A stretch of 64,000 bases of DNA, taken from NCBI GenBank assembly GCA_035516255.1, contig DATJAL010000035.1, positions 33,665 to 97,664 on the forward strand, in the 5' to 3' direction. The notes under the pieces were generated by a model. That model did not search any database, was not told the DNA's origin, and was given only the letters and a program-made list of their open reading frames with translations. The translations under genes and the position numbers were made by a program. Shown here one piece after another: positions 25,391-34,039 of the stretch (position 1 is the stretch's first letter; the number at the start of each line of letters is the position of its first letter). The DNA is from Chitinivibrionales bacterium (GTDB lineage Bacteria > Fibrobacterota > Chitinivibrionia > Chitinivibrionales > FEN-1185).

Positions 25391-26313
25391 GCGTGAGGAT
25401 CCTGCGTGCATTACTATTGTTCCTGCCTCTTATTCTCCTAAACGGAAATCTTGCTTATGGCGAATTTAAAGCGAAAAACGTTTTCATTGTCGTCGGCGAT
25501 CAATTCCGGCACGATGAATCCTTCGGCGACAGGACCCATCAAAATGTCCCTCACCTCTGGAACGATATGGTTCCCAACGCCAGCCGCTGTGTCACGTTTT
25601 ACGGCAACCCTTCCTACATGGCCCTGGTCCATCTGGCCATAATCACCGGCTCGTGGAAAGATATGCGGCGTTCAAACCCGGATGATGTTCCGGAGCAGCC
25701 CACCATGTTTGAATATTTCCGCAAAGGTCTTGGCAAGGACAAAAAATCATGCTATTTCATCACCAGCAAGCAGGAGCTCAATTTCCTGACCTACAGCAAC
25801 AGCGACGAGTACGGCGAAAATTTCGGCGCCACCGCAGAATTCACAAAAGAGAAAAATAACGATGAAGAGCTCTGCACCAAGCTCTTTGCCTATATGAAAG
25901 CGAACCATCCCCAGCTTGTCTTTGTCATACTGGGCGGCGCGCACAGCTTTAATAAGAAACAGGTGCCGGAAGACATGGTCCGCTACCGCAGACAGCTGAA
26001 GGAGATGGATGATCACATATACCGGATCTGGACCACGGTCCAGGCGGATCCGGTCTACAAGGACAAAACGGACTTTTTCTTCCTCAACGACCATGGCGAC
26101 ATCCTTTTGCAGCAGGACTGTGATGACGAATGCAAGCGGTATCTGGTCATGGTGGCGCTGGGTCCCGACATCAAGAAAAACTTTTCCACGGAAAACAAAT
26201 GGAGGCAGATTAATGTCTGCCCCACGGTGGGCAAGATTCTCGGCTTTTCCACCCCGAAGGTGGACAAAGACGCAACGATGATAGACGATTTCTTTCTGAA
26301 TGGCGGTAACTAA
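25387..26313 (+). CDS. exported alkaline-phosphatase-superfamily protein, active site degenerate
   Basis: A 308-residue exported protein starting at an ATG that overlaps the previous stop (ATGA). The signal peptide LLLFLPLILLNGNLAYG precedes KNVFIVVGDQFRHDESFGD, the metal-site strand of the sulfatase/alkaline-phosphatase superfamily. YFRKGLGKDKKSCYFIT and FFFLNDHGDILL, then LVMVALGPDIKKNF, match later family strands. The nucleophile segment, normally Thr/Ser in a TSPGHA-like stretch, reads NPSYMALVHLAIITG, and the C-terminal metal site is reduced. The protein may therefore bind rather than hydrolyse. A paralogue closes the operon at 34040. Confidence 0.7.
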   Translation: MSVRILRALLLFLPLILLNGNLAYGEFKAKNVFIVVGDQFRHDESFGDRTHQNVPHLWNDMVPNASRCVTFYGNPSYMALVHLAIITGSWKDMRRSNPDDVPEQPTMFEYFRKGLGKDKKSCYFITSKQELNFLTYSNSDEYGENFGATAEFTKEKNNDEELCTKLFAYMKANHPQLVFVILGGAHSFNKKQVPEDMVRYRRQLKEMDDHIYRIWTTVQADPVYKDKTDFFFLNDHGDILLQQDCDDECKRYLVMVALGPDIKKNFSTENKWRQINVCPTVGKILGFSTPKVDKDATMIDDFFLNGGN

Positions 26314-26314
26314 T

Positions 26315-27301
26315 ATGCTCAAAATAACCAATTGGAGGTTGGCATCCCAGATACTTTGTTTCGGCCTTATCGTCTATCTCGGCTACGCGGGAGTCCGATT
26401 GATAGAGTGGAAGAATATTTCCCTCGTGCTTCCCACGCTGAGCTGTTACTATACGAACCACCGTATAGCCCAATGTTTTCTTCGCGCCTTGGAGGAAGGG
26501 CTTTCCGGCGGCTGGAAGGTCGCGTATACCACCCTCATTCCTTCCATAGTACTTTTAGTGATTTTGGGGGTCATCTTCGGCCGTTCATGGTGCTCCTGGG
26601 TCTGTCCGTTGGGATTCGTGCAGGATGTGTTCATCCGTGTTCGGAAATATCTGAGAATAGGATATTATAATTTGTCGGAAAATTTAAAGCTGACCTCGGT
26701 ATTTGTCCGATGGTTTCTGGTGATTTCCCTCGTATGCATCGCCGCGGGCATCGGCATTCCCCATTTTTTCCTCAAGGAATACCAGTACGATCTCATCACC
26801 CCCTTCTGTCAAATCTGCCCGAGCAAGCAAGTCTTCCCCTTTTGTGAAGGAAGGTTCAAGGAAATGCTGACGGTGGATAATATCAGCGCATTGTCAGCCG
26901 TGATGTCCTACCTCGCAATCGGTGTTTTTGTTTTTTATCTGCTCACCACCTCGTTCATCCGAAGGCTGTGGTGCAGGCTGTGCCCCATGGGGGCGATCCT
27001 CGGATTATTCAACCGGTTCTCTTTTCTTTCATTGCGCAAGGAAGGAAAACGCTGTACCAAGTGCGGCATTTGCAAAAGAAGCTGTCCCGTGCAGGTCGAG
27101 GAGGTCTACGAGGAAAAAGAGAAGGAGAAAATAGCGTCTTCCGACTGTACCTTGTGTTTCCGCTGTGTTGAAATGTGCCCGGAAAAGGACGCCTTAAAAG
27201 TCGGCATCGTTAACTATCCGATCGCGCGGTCGAAATTCAAAAGGTTTTTACAATCAAGCGCGGTGAAAGCAAAAAAATTGCAAAAGGAGATTTCCCAGTG
27301 A
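26315..27301 (+). CDS. NapH/YccM-type membrane 4Fe-4S protein
   Basis: A 328-residue integral membrane ferredoxin. It has five to six hydrophobic helices, the paired Cys motifs of this family on the membrane face (GRSWCSWVCPLGF and RRLWCRLCPMGAI), and a C-terminal cytoplasmic 2x[4Fe-4S] domain (CTKCGICKRSCP and CTLCFRCVEMCP). Relatives move electrons between the quinol pool or periplasmic partners and cytoplasmic carriers. The ATG at 26315 starts two bases after the preceding stop (an in-frame ATG at 26300 is possible). Its position between exported proteins and the low-potential enzyme suggests that it is the electron relay across the membrane. Confidence 0.85.
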   Translation: MLKITNWRLASQILCFGLIVYLGYAGVRLIEWKNISLVLPTLSCYYTNHRIAQCFLRALEEGLSGGWKVAYTTLIPSIVLLVILGVIFGRSWCSWVCPLGFVQDVFIRVRKYLRIGYYNLSENLKLTSVFVRWFLVISLVCIAAGIGIPHFFLKEYQYDLITPFCQICPSKQVFPFCEGRFKEMLTVDNISALSAVMSYLAIGVFVFYLLTTSFIRRLWCRLCPMGAILGLFNRFSFLSLRKEGKRCTKCGICKRSCPVQVEEVYEEKEKEKIASSDCTLCFRCVEMCPEKDALKVGIVNYPIARSKFKRFLQSSAVKAKKLQKEISQ

Positions 27302-28638
27302 ACAAAAACAGTCAAGCAAAATACCTTCCGGCGCTGCCCCCCGAAGAGAAGGAAGAACTGCAGAAGGCATTCAAGGCCTCGGTTCAGAAAACGGTCGCTG
27401 AAAACATCGAGAAAATGAGAAAAGTCCCGAACCGGGCCAAGGCCATGGAGTATTTCGACCAGGTGTCCGAATTTTTCGGCATGCGGGAAAAGGAAATCCG
27501 TGAATTCAAGGCGCATGGCGGAAAGGTCATCGGATTCGCGTGCATGCTGGCGCCCGTTGAGCTCATTCTGGCAGCAGGGGCCATCCCCATCCGCATTGAT
27601 TCGGGGTTTTACACGCCGAGCAAGATCGGTGACCGGGTCGTTCCCGTGGAGGTCTGCCCGGTGGTGAGGTCCATGATCGGCTTGACCATGGCGGAACTCC
27701 ACCCCTACCTCGAAATGTGCGACGTGATCATTTCGCCGAACTCCTGTGACGGAAAAACAAAGGTATGCGAGATCCTCACCGACGCCTTTCCCGTATGGGA
27801 AATGAACGTGCCCAGGGTAAAAGACACGCCGCAGGCAAAAGCCTACTGGCTTGACCAGGTGAAGGAAGTAAAGCGCAAGATGGAAAAGCTCACCGGCAGG
27901 GCGATCAACAGAAAAGCGATGCGCTCCGCCATCGCCACCACCCTTAAAGCCACGGCGGCATCCCGCCGGCTGCAGGATTTGCGGAAATGCTCCCCCGCCG
28001 TCATTTCCGGAAGGGACGCGATGCTGGTGGAACAGATGACCTTCTTTGACGACATCCGGCGGTGGACCGAAAAAACCAACCAGCTCTGCGACGAGTTGGA
28101 GACAAAACTCAAGGAAAAGGCAAGCGTTGCTCCGGCAGAAACGCCGCGCATCCTGCTCACCGGCTCCCCCATGGTTTGGCCCGACTGCTGGAAAATCCCC
28201 AACCTCATTGAAGAATCAAAGCCGGCGGGGCTCATTGTCGCCGATGAATTATGCTCCGGCGACCGCGTCTACTTCGATCCCGTCGGGGTTGATGAGGGAG
28301 CGGGCGGCGACATGCTCAAGGCAATCGCGGAACGGTATGTTCTGCCCTGCACCTGTCCCTGTTTCACCTCCGAAAAAGGCAATCAGGACAGAATTGACAA
28401 ATTGCAAACCATGGTCAAGGACTATAAAATCAACGGCGTGATTTACCACGTGATCCGCGGTTGCCATCTCTATGCCATGGAATACATGCGCCTGAAACGC
28501 TTGTTTGACAAAGAGAACATTCCGATATATTATCTTGACACGGAGTACAGCCGCGAGGACAGCGGGCAGATGAAGACCAGAATTGAGGCCTTTATCGAGA
28601 TGCTGGCAACCAAGACTTCAACTGATGATTTGTATTGA
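27298..28638 (+). CDS. 2-hydroxyacyl-CoA dehydratase/benzoyl-CoA-reductase/double-cubane family subunit
   Basis: A 446-residue protein of the HGD-D (COG1775) family, with a GTG start overlapping the prior stop. Family landmarks include KVIGFACMLAPVELILAAGA, VVPVEVCPVVRSMIG, DVIISPNSCDGKTK and IYHVIRGCHLYAMEYMRLK. It is cysteine-rich: C82, C120, C141, C150, C157, C231, C297, C319, C351, C353, C355 and C389, including the PCTCPC cluster. Enzymes here receive single electrons from an ATP-driven activator and carry [4Fe-4S] or double-cubane [8Fe-9S] centres. Only one such subunit is encoded, unlike the two-subunit dehydratases and benzoyl-CoA reductases, which favours a homodimeric double-cubane-type reductase. 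Its substrate is unknown. Confidence 0.85.
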   Translation: MNKNSQAKYLPALPPEEKEELQKAFKASVQKTVAENIEKMRKVPNRAKAMEYFDQVSEFFGMREKEIREFKAHGGKVIGFACMLAPVELILAAGAIPIRIDSGFYTPSKIGDRVVPVEVCPVVRSMIGLTMAELHPYLEMCDVIISPNSCDGKTKVCEILTDAFPVWEMNVPRVKDTPQAKAYWLDQVKEVKRKMEKLTGRAINRKAMRSAIATTLKATAASRRLQDLRKCSPAVISGRDAMLVEQMTFFDDIRRWTEKTNQLCDELETKLKEKASVAPAETPRILLTGSPMVWPDCWKIPNLIEESKPAGLIVADELCSGDRVYFDPVGVDEGAGGDMLKAIAERYVLPCTCPCFTSEKGNQDRIDKLQTMVKDYKINGVIYHVIRGCHLYAMEYMRLKRLFDKENIPIYYLDTEYSREDSGQMKTRIEAFIEMLATKTSTDDLY

Positions 28639-28730
28639 CCGGTATTCATTTGATCGTTGATCAATTCTGAGTAAATATCAGTAACGTTTTCTGCGTATAC
28701 TTTTTTTTAAAAACGGGGGCTTTACCTACA

Positions 28731-30449
28731 ATGATCAGCACAGGAATAGACGTCGGCGCAAGAAATGTAAAGGTTGTCATTCTTAATGATGAAAAAGTGG
28801 TTGCCAAGACCATGGTGCCCACCGGGTTTGATCCGGCTGCCTCGGCGAGCGAGGCGTTGCGTAAAGGCATAGAACAGAGCGGTCTCCCGGAAAGCGAGAT
28901 CAAACAGATCATCGCCACGGGCGTCAATGCCGAAATGACGTCGCATGCCACGGGAAAAGTGAGCATGGTGCGCGCGATTGCAAAGGCGGGAACGTACCTT
29001 TTTCCCAAGGCAAGAACGGTGATCGATGTGGGCGCCGAGGATGCGAGGGCGGTGAAATGCGACGACAAAGGAAACATAGCGGATTTCGTGGCCAACGACC
29101 GCTGCGCGGCAGGTGCGGGCGCATTCATCGAGGCCATGACCAGGGCGCTGGAGCTCAAACTTGAGGAAATGGGGACAATGTCCCTTAAGGCGGACAAGGC
29201 GATACCGATGAACGCGCAATGCGTCATCTTCGGCGAATCCGAGGTCGTCACCCTGATTCATCAGCGGACGCCGAAGGAAAACATAGCCCGTGCGGTCTAC
29301 GACGCCATGTCGGATAGAATTTCTTCAATGGTCCGCCGGTTGGGCATCAACAACGATGTCGTGCTGATGGGAGGGGTTGCCAAGGACGTGGGCCTGGTCA
29401 ATTCCCTCAAGAAAAACCTGGGCATAGAACTTTTCATTCCGCAAGAACCGGAATTCGCCTCGGCATTGGGAGCCGCCCTCTCCTCTTCGCTCGAACATAT
29501 TGAAGACCGCGTCATCACCCTTCCGAAAGTGGAGCTGGGCGACGGTGATAATGGAAAGGGAGTAAAAAAGGAATACTGGCGGTGGCCGGAATATAGAAAG
29601 ACCGTTGAGGGCATGGACCCGAAAAAGGCCAAGGTCATCACCGCCGGCATCGACGTCGGGTCTGTGGGTTCAAAAGCCGCGGTCATGCTTGACGGAGAGC
29701 TTTTTTCCTGGGCCATCATGCGGACAGGCTCCAACAGTCCCGACAGCGCCCGGAACGTTCTCGGCTGGGCCTTGGAGGGGACGGGAATTCCTGAGAACGA
29801 GATCAAATACATCGTTGGAACAGGCTACGGACGGGTAAACGTCCCCATGGCAAAAAAGGCCATCACCGAAATCGCCTGCCATGGACGGGGAGCGTCGTAT
29901 ATCTGGGGACCGGCGGTCAAGACGGTGTTGGATGTGGGCGGCCAGGACATCAAGGCGATTCGTGTTGACGAAAAGGGAAAGATAACGTCATTTCTCATGA
30001 ATGATAAGTGCGCCGCAGGCACGGGACGAGGCATGGAGGTGATTTCTGACCTTCTGTCGGTGCCCATCCAGGAGGTGGGCGCATACTCCCTGAAAGTCGA
30101 GAAAGACCCGCCCCCGGTGAGTTCGACGTGCGTGGTCTTTGCCAAATCCGAGGCCGTGTCGCTGCTACGGAAAGGGTGGTCCAAGGAAATGGTGCTTGCA
30201 TCGTACTGCAACGCGATGTCCCAGCGGATGTTCGAATTGCTGACCAAGGTTGGCATCGAAAAGGAATTTGTCGTTACGGGCGGTCAATCTAAAAACATCG
30301 GCATCGTAAAAAGGATAGAACGGCTCATCGGGTTCAATTGCTTTCCGCTGCCGAAAACCCGGAATTACGACATGGACCCTCAACTGGCGGGCGCGATCGG
30401 CGCGGCCCTCTTTTCAAAGGCGCTTTTCGAAAAAGAACAGGGTAAATGA
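28731..30449 (+). CDS. fused tandem BadF/BcrAD/HgdC-type ATP-dependent activator
   Basis: A 572-residue ASKHA ATPase made of two complete activator domains in one chain: GIDVGARNVKVVIL (about residues 5-18) and GIDVGSVGSKAAVML (about 306-320). Each half keeps both [4Fe-4S] cysteines: C125 (DRCAAGAG) and C164 (AQCVIFGESE) in the first, C427 (DKCAAGTG) and C467 (STCVVFAKSE) in the second. Normal activators are homodimers or BcrA/BcrD heterodimers sharing one cluster between subunits; here the dimer appears to be built into one polypeptide. The first domain has Ala-Arg-Asn where Gly-Ser is usual, so the halves may be functionally unequal. It powers the neighbouring reductase. Confidence 0.88.
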   Translation: MISTGIDVGARNVKVVILNDEKVVAKTMVPTGFDPAASASEALRKGIEQSGLPESEIKQIIATGVNAEMTSHATGKVSMVRAIAKAGTYLFPKARTVIDVGAEDARAVKCDDKGNIADFVANDRCAAGAGAFIEAMTRALELKLEEMGTMSLKADKAIPMNAQCVIFGESEVVTLIHQRTPKENIARAVYDAMSDRISSMVRRLGINNDVVLMGGVAKDVGLVNSLKKNLGIELFIPQEPEFASALGAALSSSLEHIEDRVITLPKVELGDGDNGKGVKKEYWRWPEYRKTVEGMDPKKAKVITAGIDVGSVGSKAAVMLDGELFSWAIMRTGSNSPDSARNVLGWALEGTGIPENEIKYIVGTGYGRVNVPMAKKAITEIACHGRGASYIWGPAVKTVLDVGGQDIKAIRVDEKGKITSFLMNDKCAAGTGRGMEVISDLLSVPIQEVGAYSLKVEKDPPPVSSTCVVFAKSEAVSLLRKGWSKEMVLASYCNAMSQRMFELLTKVGIEKEFVVTGGQSKNIGIVKRIERLIGFNCFPLPKTRNYDMDPQLAGAIGAALFSKALFEKEQGK

Positions 30450-30465
30450 AACAGGAGCGGCACCA

Positions 30466-30756
30466 GTGATCATCCACTACGGCTACGAAGACGGTTCGGG
30501 CAAGTACTACGTGAGCATCAACGCCGAAAAATGCGATGCGTGCAACGCGTGTATCGAAAAATGTCCTCAAAAAATAATAAAGATTGACACGGTGATGATT
30601 GACATAGAGGACAAACAGGTGGCCGTTGTCCACGAGGACCACCGCAAAAAGATACAGTATACCTGCGGGCCCTGCCACAAGCAGAAGGAAATCCATTGTG
30701 TCAAGGCCTGTCCAAAAGGAGCAATTGCCGCCACATGGGAAAAGAAGCATCCATAA
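30466..30756 (+). CDS. 2x[4Fe-4S] ferredoxin
   Basis: A 96-residue GTG-started ferredoxin with motifs CDACNACIEKCP and CGPCHKQ...CVKACP. It is probably the direct electron donor to the fused activator, equivalent to the ferredoxin of benzoyl-CoA reductase operons. It starts 16 bases after the activator stop and overlaps the next gene by 22 bases. Confidence 0.85.
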   Translation: MIIHYGYEDGSGKYYVSINAEKCDACNACIEKCPQKIIKIDTVMIDIEDKQVAVVHEDHRKKIQYTCGPCHKQKEIHCVKACPKGAIAATWEKKHP

Positions 30757-31838
30757 CCATTGACCGTCATGTCCTTCGTGCCCGTGAGGGGGCTACGGTC
30801 ATGGAAGCGGCGGACACGGCGGGGATCTATATTCCCCGTCTTTGCTATCATCCCGCGCTTCCGCCCGGGCCCGGGACAAAGGCCGTTCACAGGGTGTTCC
30901 GGCACGGCGAAATCGACGCGGACCCGAATTCACATGATAACACCTATGCAGGTTGCAATATCTGCATCGTCGAGATCGAGGGAAGAGGCACTTCCCCATC
31001 CTGCACCACGCCGGTGGAAGACGGCATGGCCATCCGCACAAAATCCGCCGCGCTGAAGGAAATGAGAAGAGACAACCTGGCGCGAATTCTTGCGCATCAT
31101 CCCCATGCCTGTTTCGTTTGCGCGGAACAGGAAGGCTGCGACCGGGAAGAGTGCACCATGGGTGTCGACGAGGACTGCCGTTGCTGTGCCAAATTCGACG
31201 ACTGCGAATTCCGGCAGGTTTGCGGACATGTCACGCTCAAGGAGGATATTTCCCAATACGCTTTCAGGAATATCCCCGTGGTGAACACTCCCTTTTTTAC
31301 CTATGACGCCAACCTGTGCATCGGGTGCACGCGTTGCGTACGCGCATGCGAGAAGACGGAGGGAAAAAGAGTCATCGGATTTGCCCTTCGCAAAGGCGAA
31401 ATTATCGTGGGCACCGTGGGGCCTTCCCACCGGGAATCGGGCTGCGCATTCTGCGGCGCCTGCGTCACGGTTTGCCCGACGGGCGCCTTGATGGACAAAG
31501 GGCTCGCCTGGAAGAAGAAAGCGGAGCTGAGGCTCGCCCCCGTCATTCTCCCCCCCGAGGATGACCTTGCCATGACCGAGGAGAATGTCGCCAAAGTCCC
31601 TGAAGTAAACGGAGTCTACCAGCTTTTCGACGACAAGCAGGAAGTAATTTATATCCGGGGCACCGACAACGTCCGCAGGGACCTGCAGGAGAAATGGAAA
31701 TCGGTGGCAAAGGCGCGTTTCTTCAGATATGAAGAGCACGGGATGTACACCATGCGGGAAACCGAGATGCTGGAACATTTCCTCAAAAAACACGGGAAAT
31801 TGCCCGAGGTCAATGATGAGATCGCGGACCTGTATTGA
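30735..31838 (+). CDS. NuoG-like Fe-S protein with C-terminal GIY-YIG-like domain
   Basis: A 367-residue protein. Residues 1-100 are a 2Fe-2S ferredoxin domain (ligands C37, C74, C77, C90). Then comes the NuoG/hydrogenase-type His-Cys cluster region (HHPHACFVCAEQEGC), and two 4Fe-4S motifs follow (C195-C198-C201-C205 and C237-C240-C243-C247). From about 287 the chain changes to VNGVYQLFDDKQEVIYIRGT ... RETEMLEHFLKKHGKLPEVND, which has the strand order of a GIY-YIG fold (GVY...YIR, later Glu and Asn). The start at 30735 gives the expected ferredoxin length. It may take electrons from NAD(P)H-linked carriers. The role of the tail is unknown. Confidence 0.8.
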   Translation: MGKEASITIDRHVLRAREGATVMEAADTAGIYIPRLCYHPALPPGPGTKAVHRVFRHGEIDADPNSHDNTYAGCNICIVEIEGRGTSPSCTTPVEDGMAIRTKSAALKEMRRDNLARILAHHPHACFVCAEQEGCDREECTMGVDEDCRCCAKFDDCEFRQVCGHVTLKEDISQYAFRNIPVVNTPFFTYDANLCIGCTRCVRACEKTEGKRVIGFALRKGEIIVGTVGPSHRESGCAFCGACVTVCPTGALMDKGLAWKKKAELRLAPVILPPEDDLAMTEENVAKVPEVNGVYQLFDDKQEVIYIRGTDNVRRDLQEKWKSVAKARFFRYEEHGMYTMRETEMLEHFLKKHGKLPEVNDEIADLY

Positions 31839-33159
31839 AACCTGTTTAAATATCGTGCTTCTGTCCGCCATATGCCTGGCGGCTGACTCTGCTTCCGTGT
31901 CCGCGAATAAGGCCGACTCGGCATCCGCGTCTCCATCAGTGAAAAAAGCCGACTCCACTTCGGCCTTCATATCCATGCAGGGAGACTGCAGATACCCAGC
32001 CGTCACCTCGGAAGGAAACAGCATCTTCATGGCATGGGTGGCAACGGAAGGGGTCACCACAAGCATTTATTACCGGCACAGCGCCGACGAGGGCAAAACA
32101 TGGACAAGCTCACGGAGGCTCAGCAACGACAGAAGCGACGCGTATCCCCCGGCGATGGCCGTAAACGCCGGAACGGTGCATGTTGCCTGGGTGGATTACG
32201 GCGAGACGGTGGACGGAGAGCTCTACTACTCGCGCAGCCTTGACGGAGGAGAAACTTGGGAAAAGAACCGCATCCTCATCACCGATGCAAACAGCGCGCG
32301 CTACCCGTTGCTCGCCTGCAAGGATAAGAATGTCTACCTGATCTGGCAGGACGTGGAAAACAAGGTCTATTTCAAGGCCAGCCGCGACCAGGGCTTCACC
32401 TGGGAAAAAGAGCTACTCCTCGGAAAAGTGGGCAAGCACTCATGCTATTGCTATCCGCCCGCCATTTCCTGCTGCGGAAACGAATTGGCCGTGGTGTGGA
32501 CCGATTTCAGTGAGGAAAAAAAGGGGCTGAGCCTGGGATTCGATGGATTTAACCTATGGAAAAGCAGTGACAATTCTGTTTCCTCGGTCGTCCTTCGAAC
32601 GAGCGACGACAACGGTCGCACATGGTGCAGGGAGCAAGTGCTGTCGGCGACCAAAGTCTCCAAGGAAACAAAGGAGGAGATTGACAATCCCATAATGCTT
32701 TCGGACGGTGTCCAATCGTATCTTTTCTGGCTTGACAGACGCAATATCCAGCTCGGCGAAATTTTTTACGCCCGGTTCGACCCGAAAATGGAAAAATGTC
32801 CCATCACCGGAAGGAACCTGTATCCCACCGAAAAGCGGTCGCCCAAACGCCCGTCGGTCGTGTTTGACAAAGACATGAATCTCCATTTTACCTGGGCAAG
32901 TTTTTTTAACGGTGAGTCGGTCGTCTCCTACGGCGAAATCGATCAGACGGGAAAAGTTCTCAGGGAAAAGAAGGACCTTACGGCTGGCGTCGGCAGCTAT
33001 TATAATCCGATCATAACGAGGACCTCCTCCGGATTGCTGCATGTGTTCTGGTTTGATCAACCGAAGGACAAATCGGAATGGTCAAGAATATTTTTAAAGA
33101 CAAGCAAGGACAATGGCGATACCTGGGAAAACTGGGAACCACAAAAGAAGGATATGTGA
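31813..33159 (+). CDS. exported BNR/sialidase-type beta-propeller
   Basis: A 448-residue exported protein starting inside the previous gene (GAGGT site, ATG 31813), with a signal peptide (CLNIVLLSAICLAADSA). Asp-box repeats typical of BNR propellers recur: SADEGKTWTSSRRLS, SLDGGETWEKNRIL, SRDQGFTWEKELLL, SDDNGRTWCREQVL and SKDNGDTWENWE. An early Ser/Ala/Lys linker follows the signal peptide. There is no evidence for the sialidase catalytic Tyr/Glu/Arg set, so a binding or scaffolding role at the surface is more likely. It overlaps the next gene by four bases (GTGA). Confidence 0.8.
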   Translation: MMRSRTCIETCLNIVLLSAICLAADSASVSANKADSASASPSVKKADSTSAFISMQGDCRYPAVTSEGNSIFMAWVATEGVTTSIYYRHSADEGKTWTSSRRLSNDRSDAYPPAMAVNAGTVHVAWVDYGETVDGELYYSRSLDGGETWEKNRILITDANSARYPLLACKDKNVYLIWQDVENKVYFKASRDQGFTWEKELLLGKVGKHSCYCYPPAISCCGNELAVVWTDFSEEKKGLSLGFDGFNLWKSSDNSVSSVVLRTSDDNGRTWCREQVLSATKVSKETKEEIDNPIMLSDGVQSYLFWLDRRNIQLGEIFYARFDPKMEKCPITGRNLYPTEKRSPKRPSVVFDKDMNLHFTWASFFNGESVVSYGEIDQTGKVLREKKDLTAGVGSYYNPIITRTSSGLLHVFWFDQPKDKSEWSRIFLKTSKDNGDTWENWEPQKKDM

Positions 33160-34037
33160 CCGTGAAAGCACTGAAACGGCCGACGACTGCCGGTGGGCGA
33201 GACGCGCCGGATCGCGTTGAAATCCCATATAAAAAAGGCACATTGTTCGGGCGTTCGCCAGTCGCGAGCCTTATAACGGGTTCGGCAACCATCCTCCTTA
33301 TGCTGACATCGTTTCAAGCCATGGCCCAGGGGTCGATGTCCACGATAAAGGGGATTCCCAAAGAGGATCCTGCTCCGGCGGCCACCGGTGTCCAGGCGGA
33401 TTCTCTTTCTAGGAACAAAACCGCAGATTCCTCGGCAAAGGCTGGCGGAGGCGCTCAGGAAACATCCGCTCCAAAAACTGCAAGCTTTGGAAAACTTAGC
33501 CTGACGAACATCGCTCTAACGGATAAAAAAATCCGCGTTTTTGGGTGGGGTGAATACATCGTTGGAGGACATTGCCTCTGCTGTGACAACATGAGAAGTG
33601 TGGACTGCATTACCGTTCAAACCACCAACAGGACCGACAAGCTCCGTATAAAACAAATCATCGACGGAAAGACGGAGGCCGACACGGGTGACAACACCAC
33701 CTACTTCGGCGATATATTTGAGCGGGACGCGCCGACGAGGCCCGTCGCCGAGCTCATTGCTGAAATCACGTTGCCCCAACTGCAGGATATCTACCGGGTA
33801 ACGGTATATACCGTTGCGGACAGTTTGAAAAGGAAGAACGTGCTTTTCAATTGCGAACTTGGCTATACCGACCAGTTCGACCGCCTGCAGTGGGCCGGAA
33901 AGGTGGACAACTGCGGGCATGACGACCATATTACCTTTGACTTGGACAAGCCCATATTCACCAAGGATATTCTCTTGAAAGTAAAGGACGGAAGAAACAG
34001 GATAACCGAAGTGGCCCTATTCGTCAAGAACAAATAA
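33156..34037 (+). CDS. discoidin-like exported protein
   Basis: A 293-residue protein. A GTG at 33156 overlapping the previous stop and preceded by AAGGA is chosen; an ATG 78 bases upstream is possible. One membrane/signal segment (ASLITGSATILLMLTSFQAMA) follows a basic N terminus, then a low-complexity Ala/Ser linker. The C-terminal 170 residues (CITVQTTNRTDKLRIKQIID ... RVTVYTVADSLKRKNVLFNC ... ILLKVKDGRNRITEVALF) have the beta-sandwich pattern of F5/8-type (discoidin) ligand-binding domains. It is part of the envelope arm of the operon. Confidence 0.65.
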   Translation: MTVKALKRPTTAGGRDAPDRVEIPYKKGTLFGRSPVASLITGSATILLMLTSFQAMAQGSMSTIKGIPKEDPAPAATGVQADSLSRNKTADSSAKAGGGAQETSAPKTASFGKLSLTNIALTDKKIRVFGWGEYIVGGHCLCCDNMRSVDCITVQTTNRTDKLRIKQIIDGKTEADTGDNTTYFGDIFERDAPTRPVAELIAEITLPQLQDIYRVTVYTVADSLKRKNVLFNCELGYTDQFDRLQWAGKVDNCGHDDHITFDLDKPIFTKDILLKVKDGRNRITEVALFVKNK

Positions 34038-34039
34038 AA

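Noticed and set aside
27298..30449. Classical benzoyl-CoA reductase operon
   Set aside because: Only one HGD-D subunit is present and no ring-cleavage, CoA-ligase or beta-oxidation genes are nearby, so a specific aromatic-degradation call is not supported.
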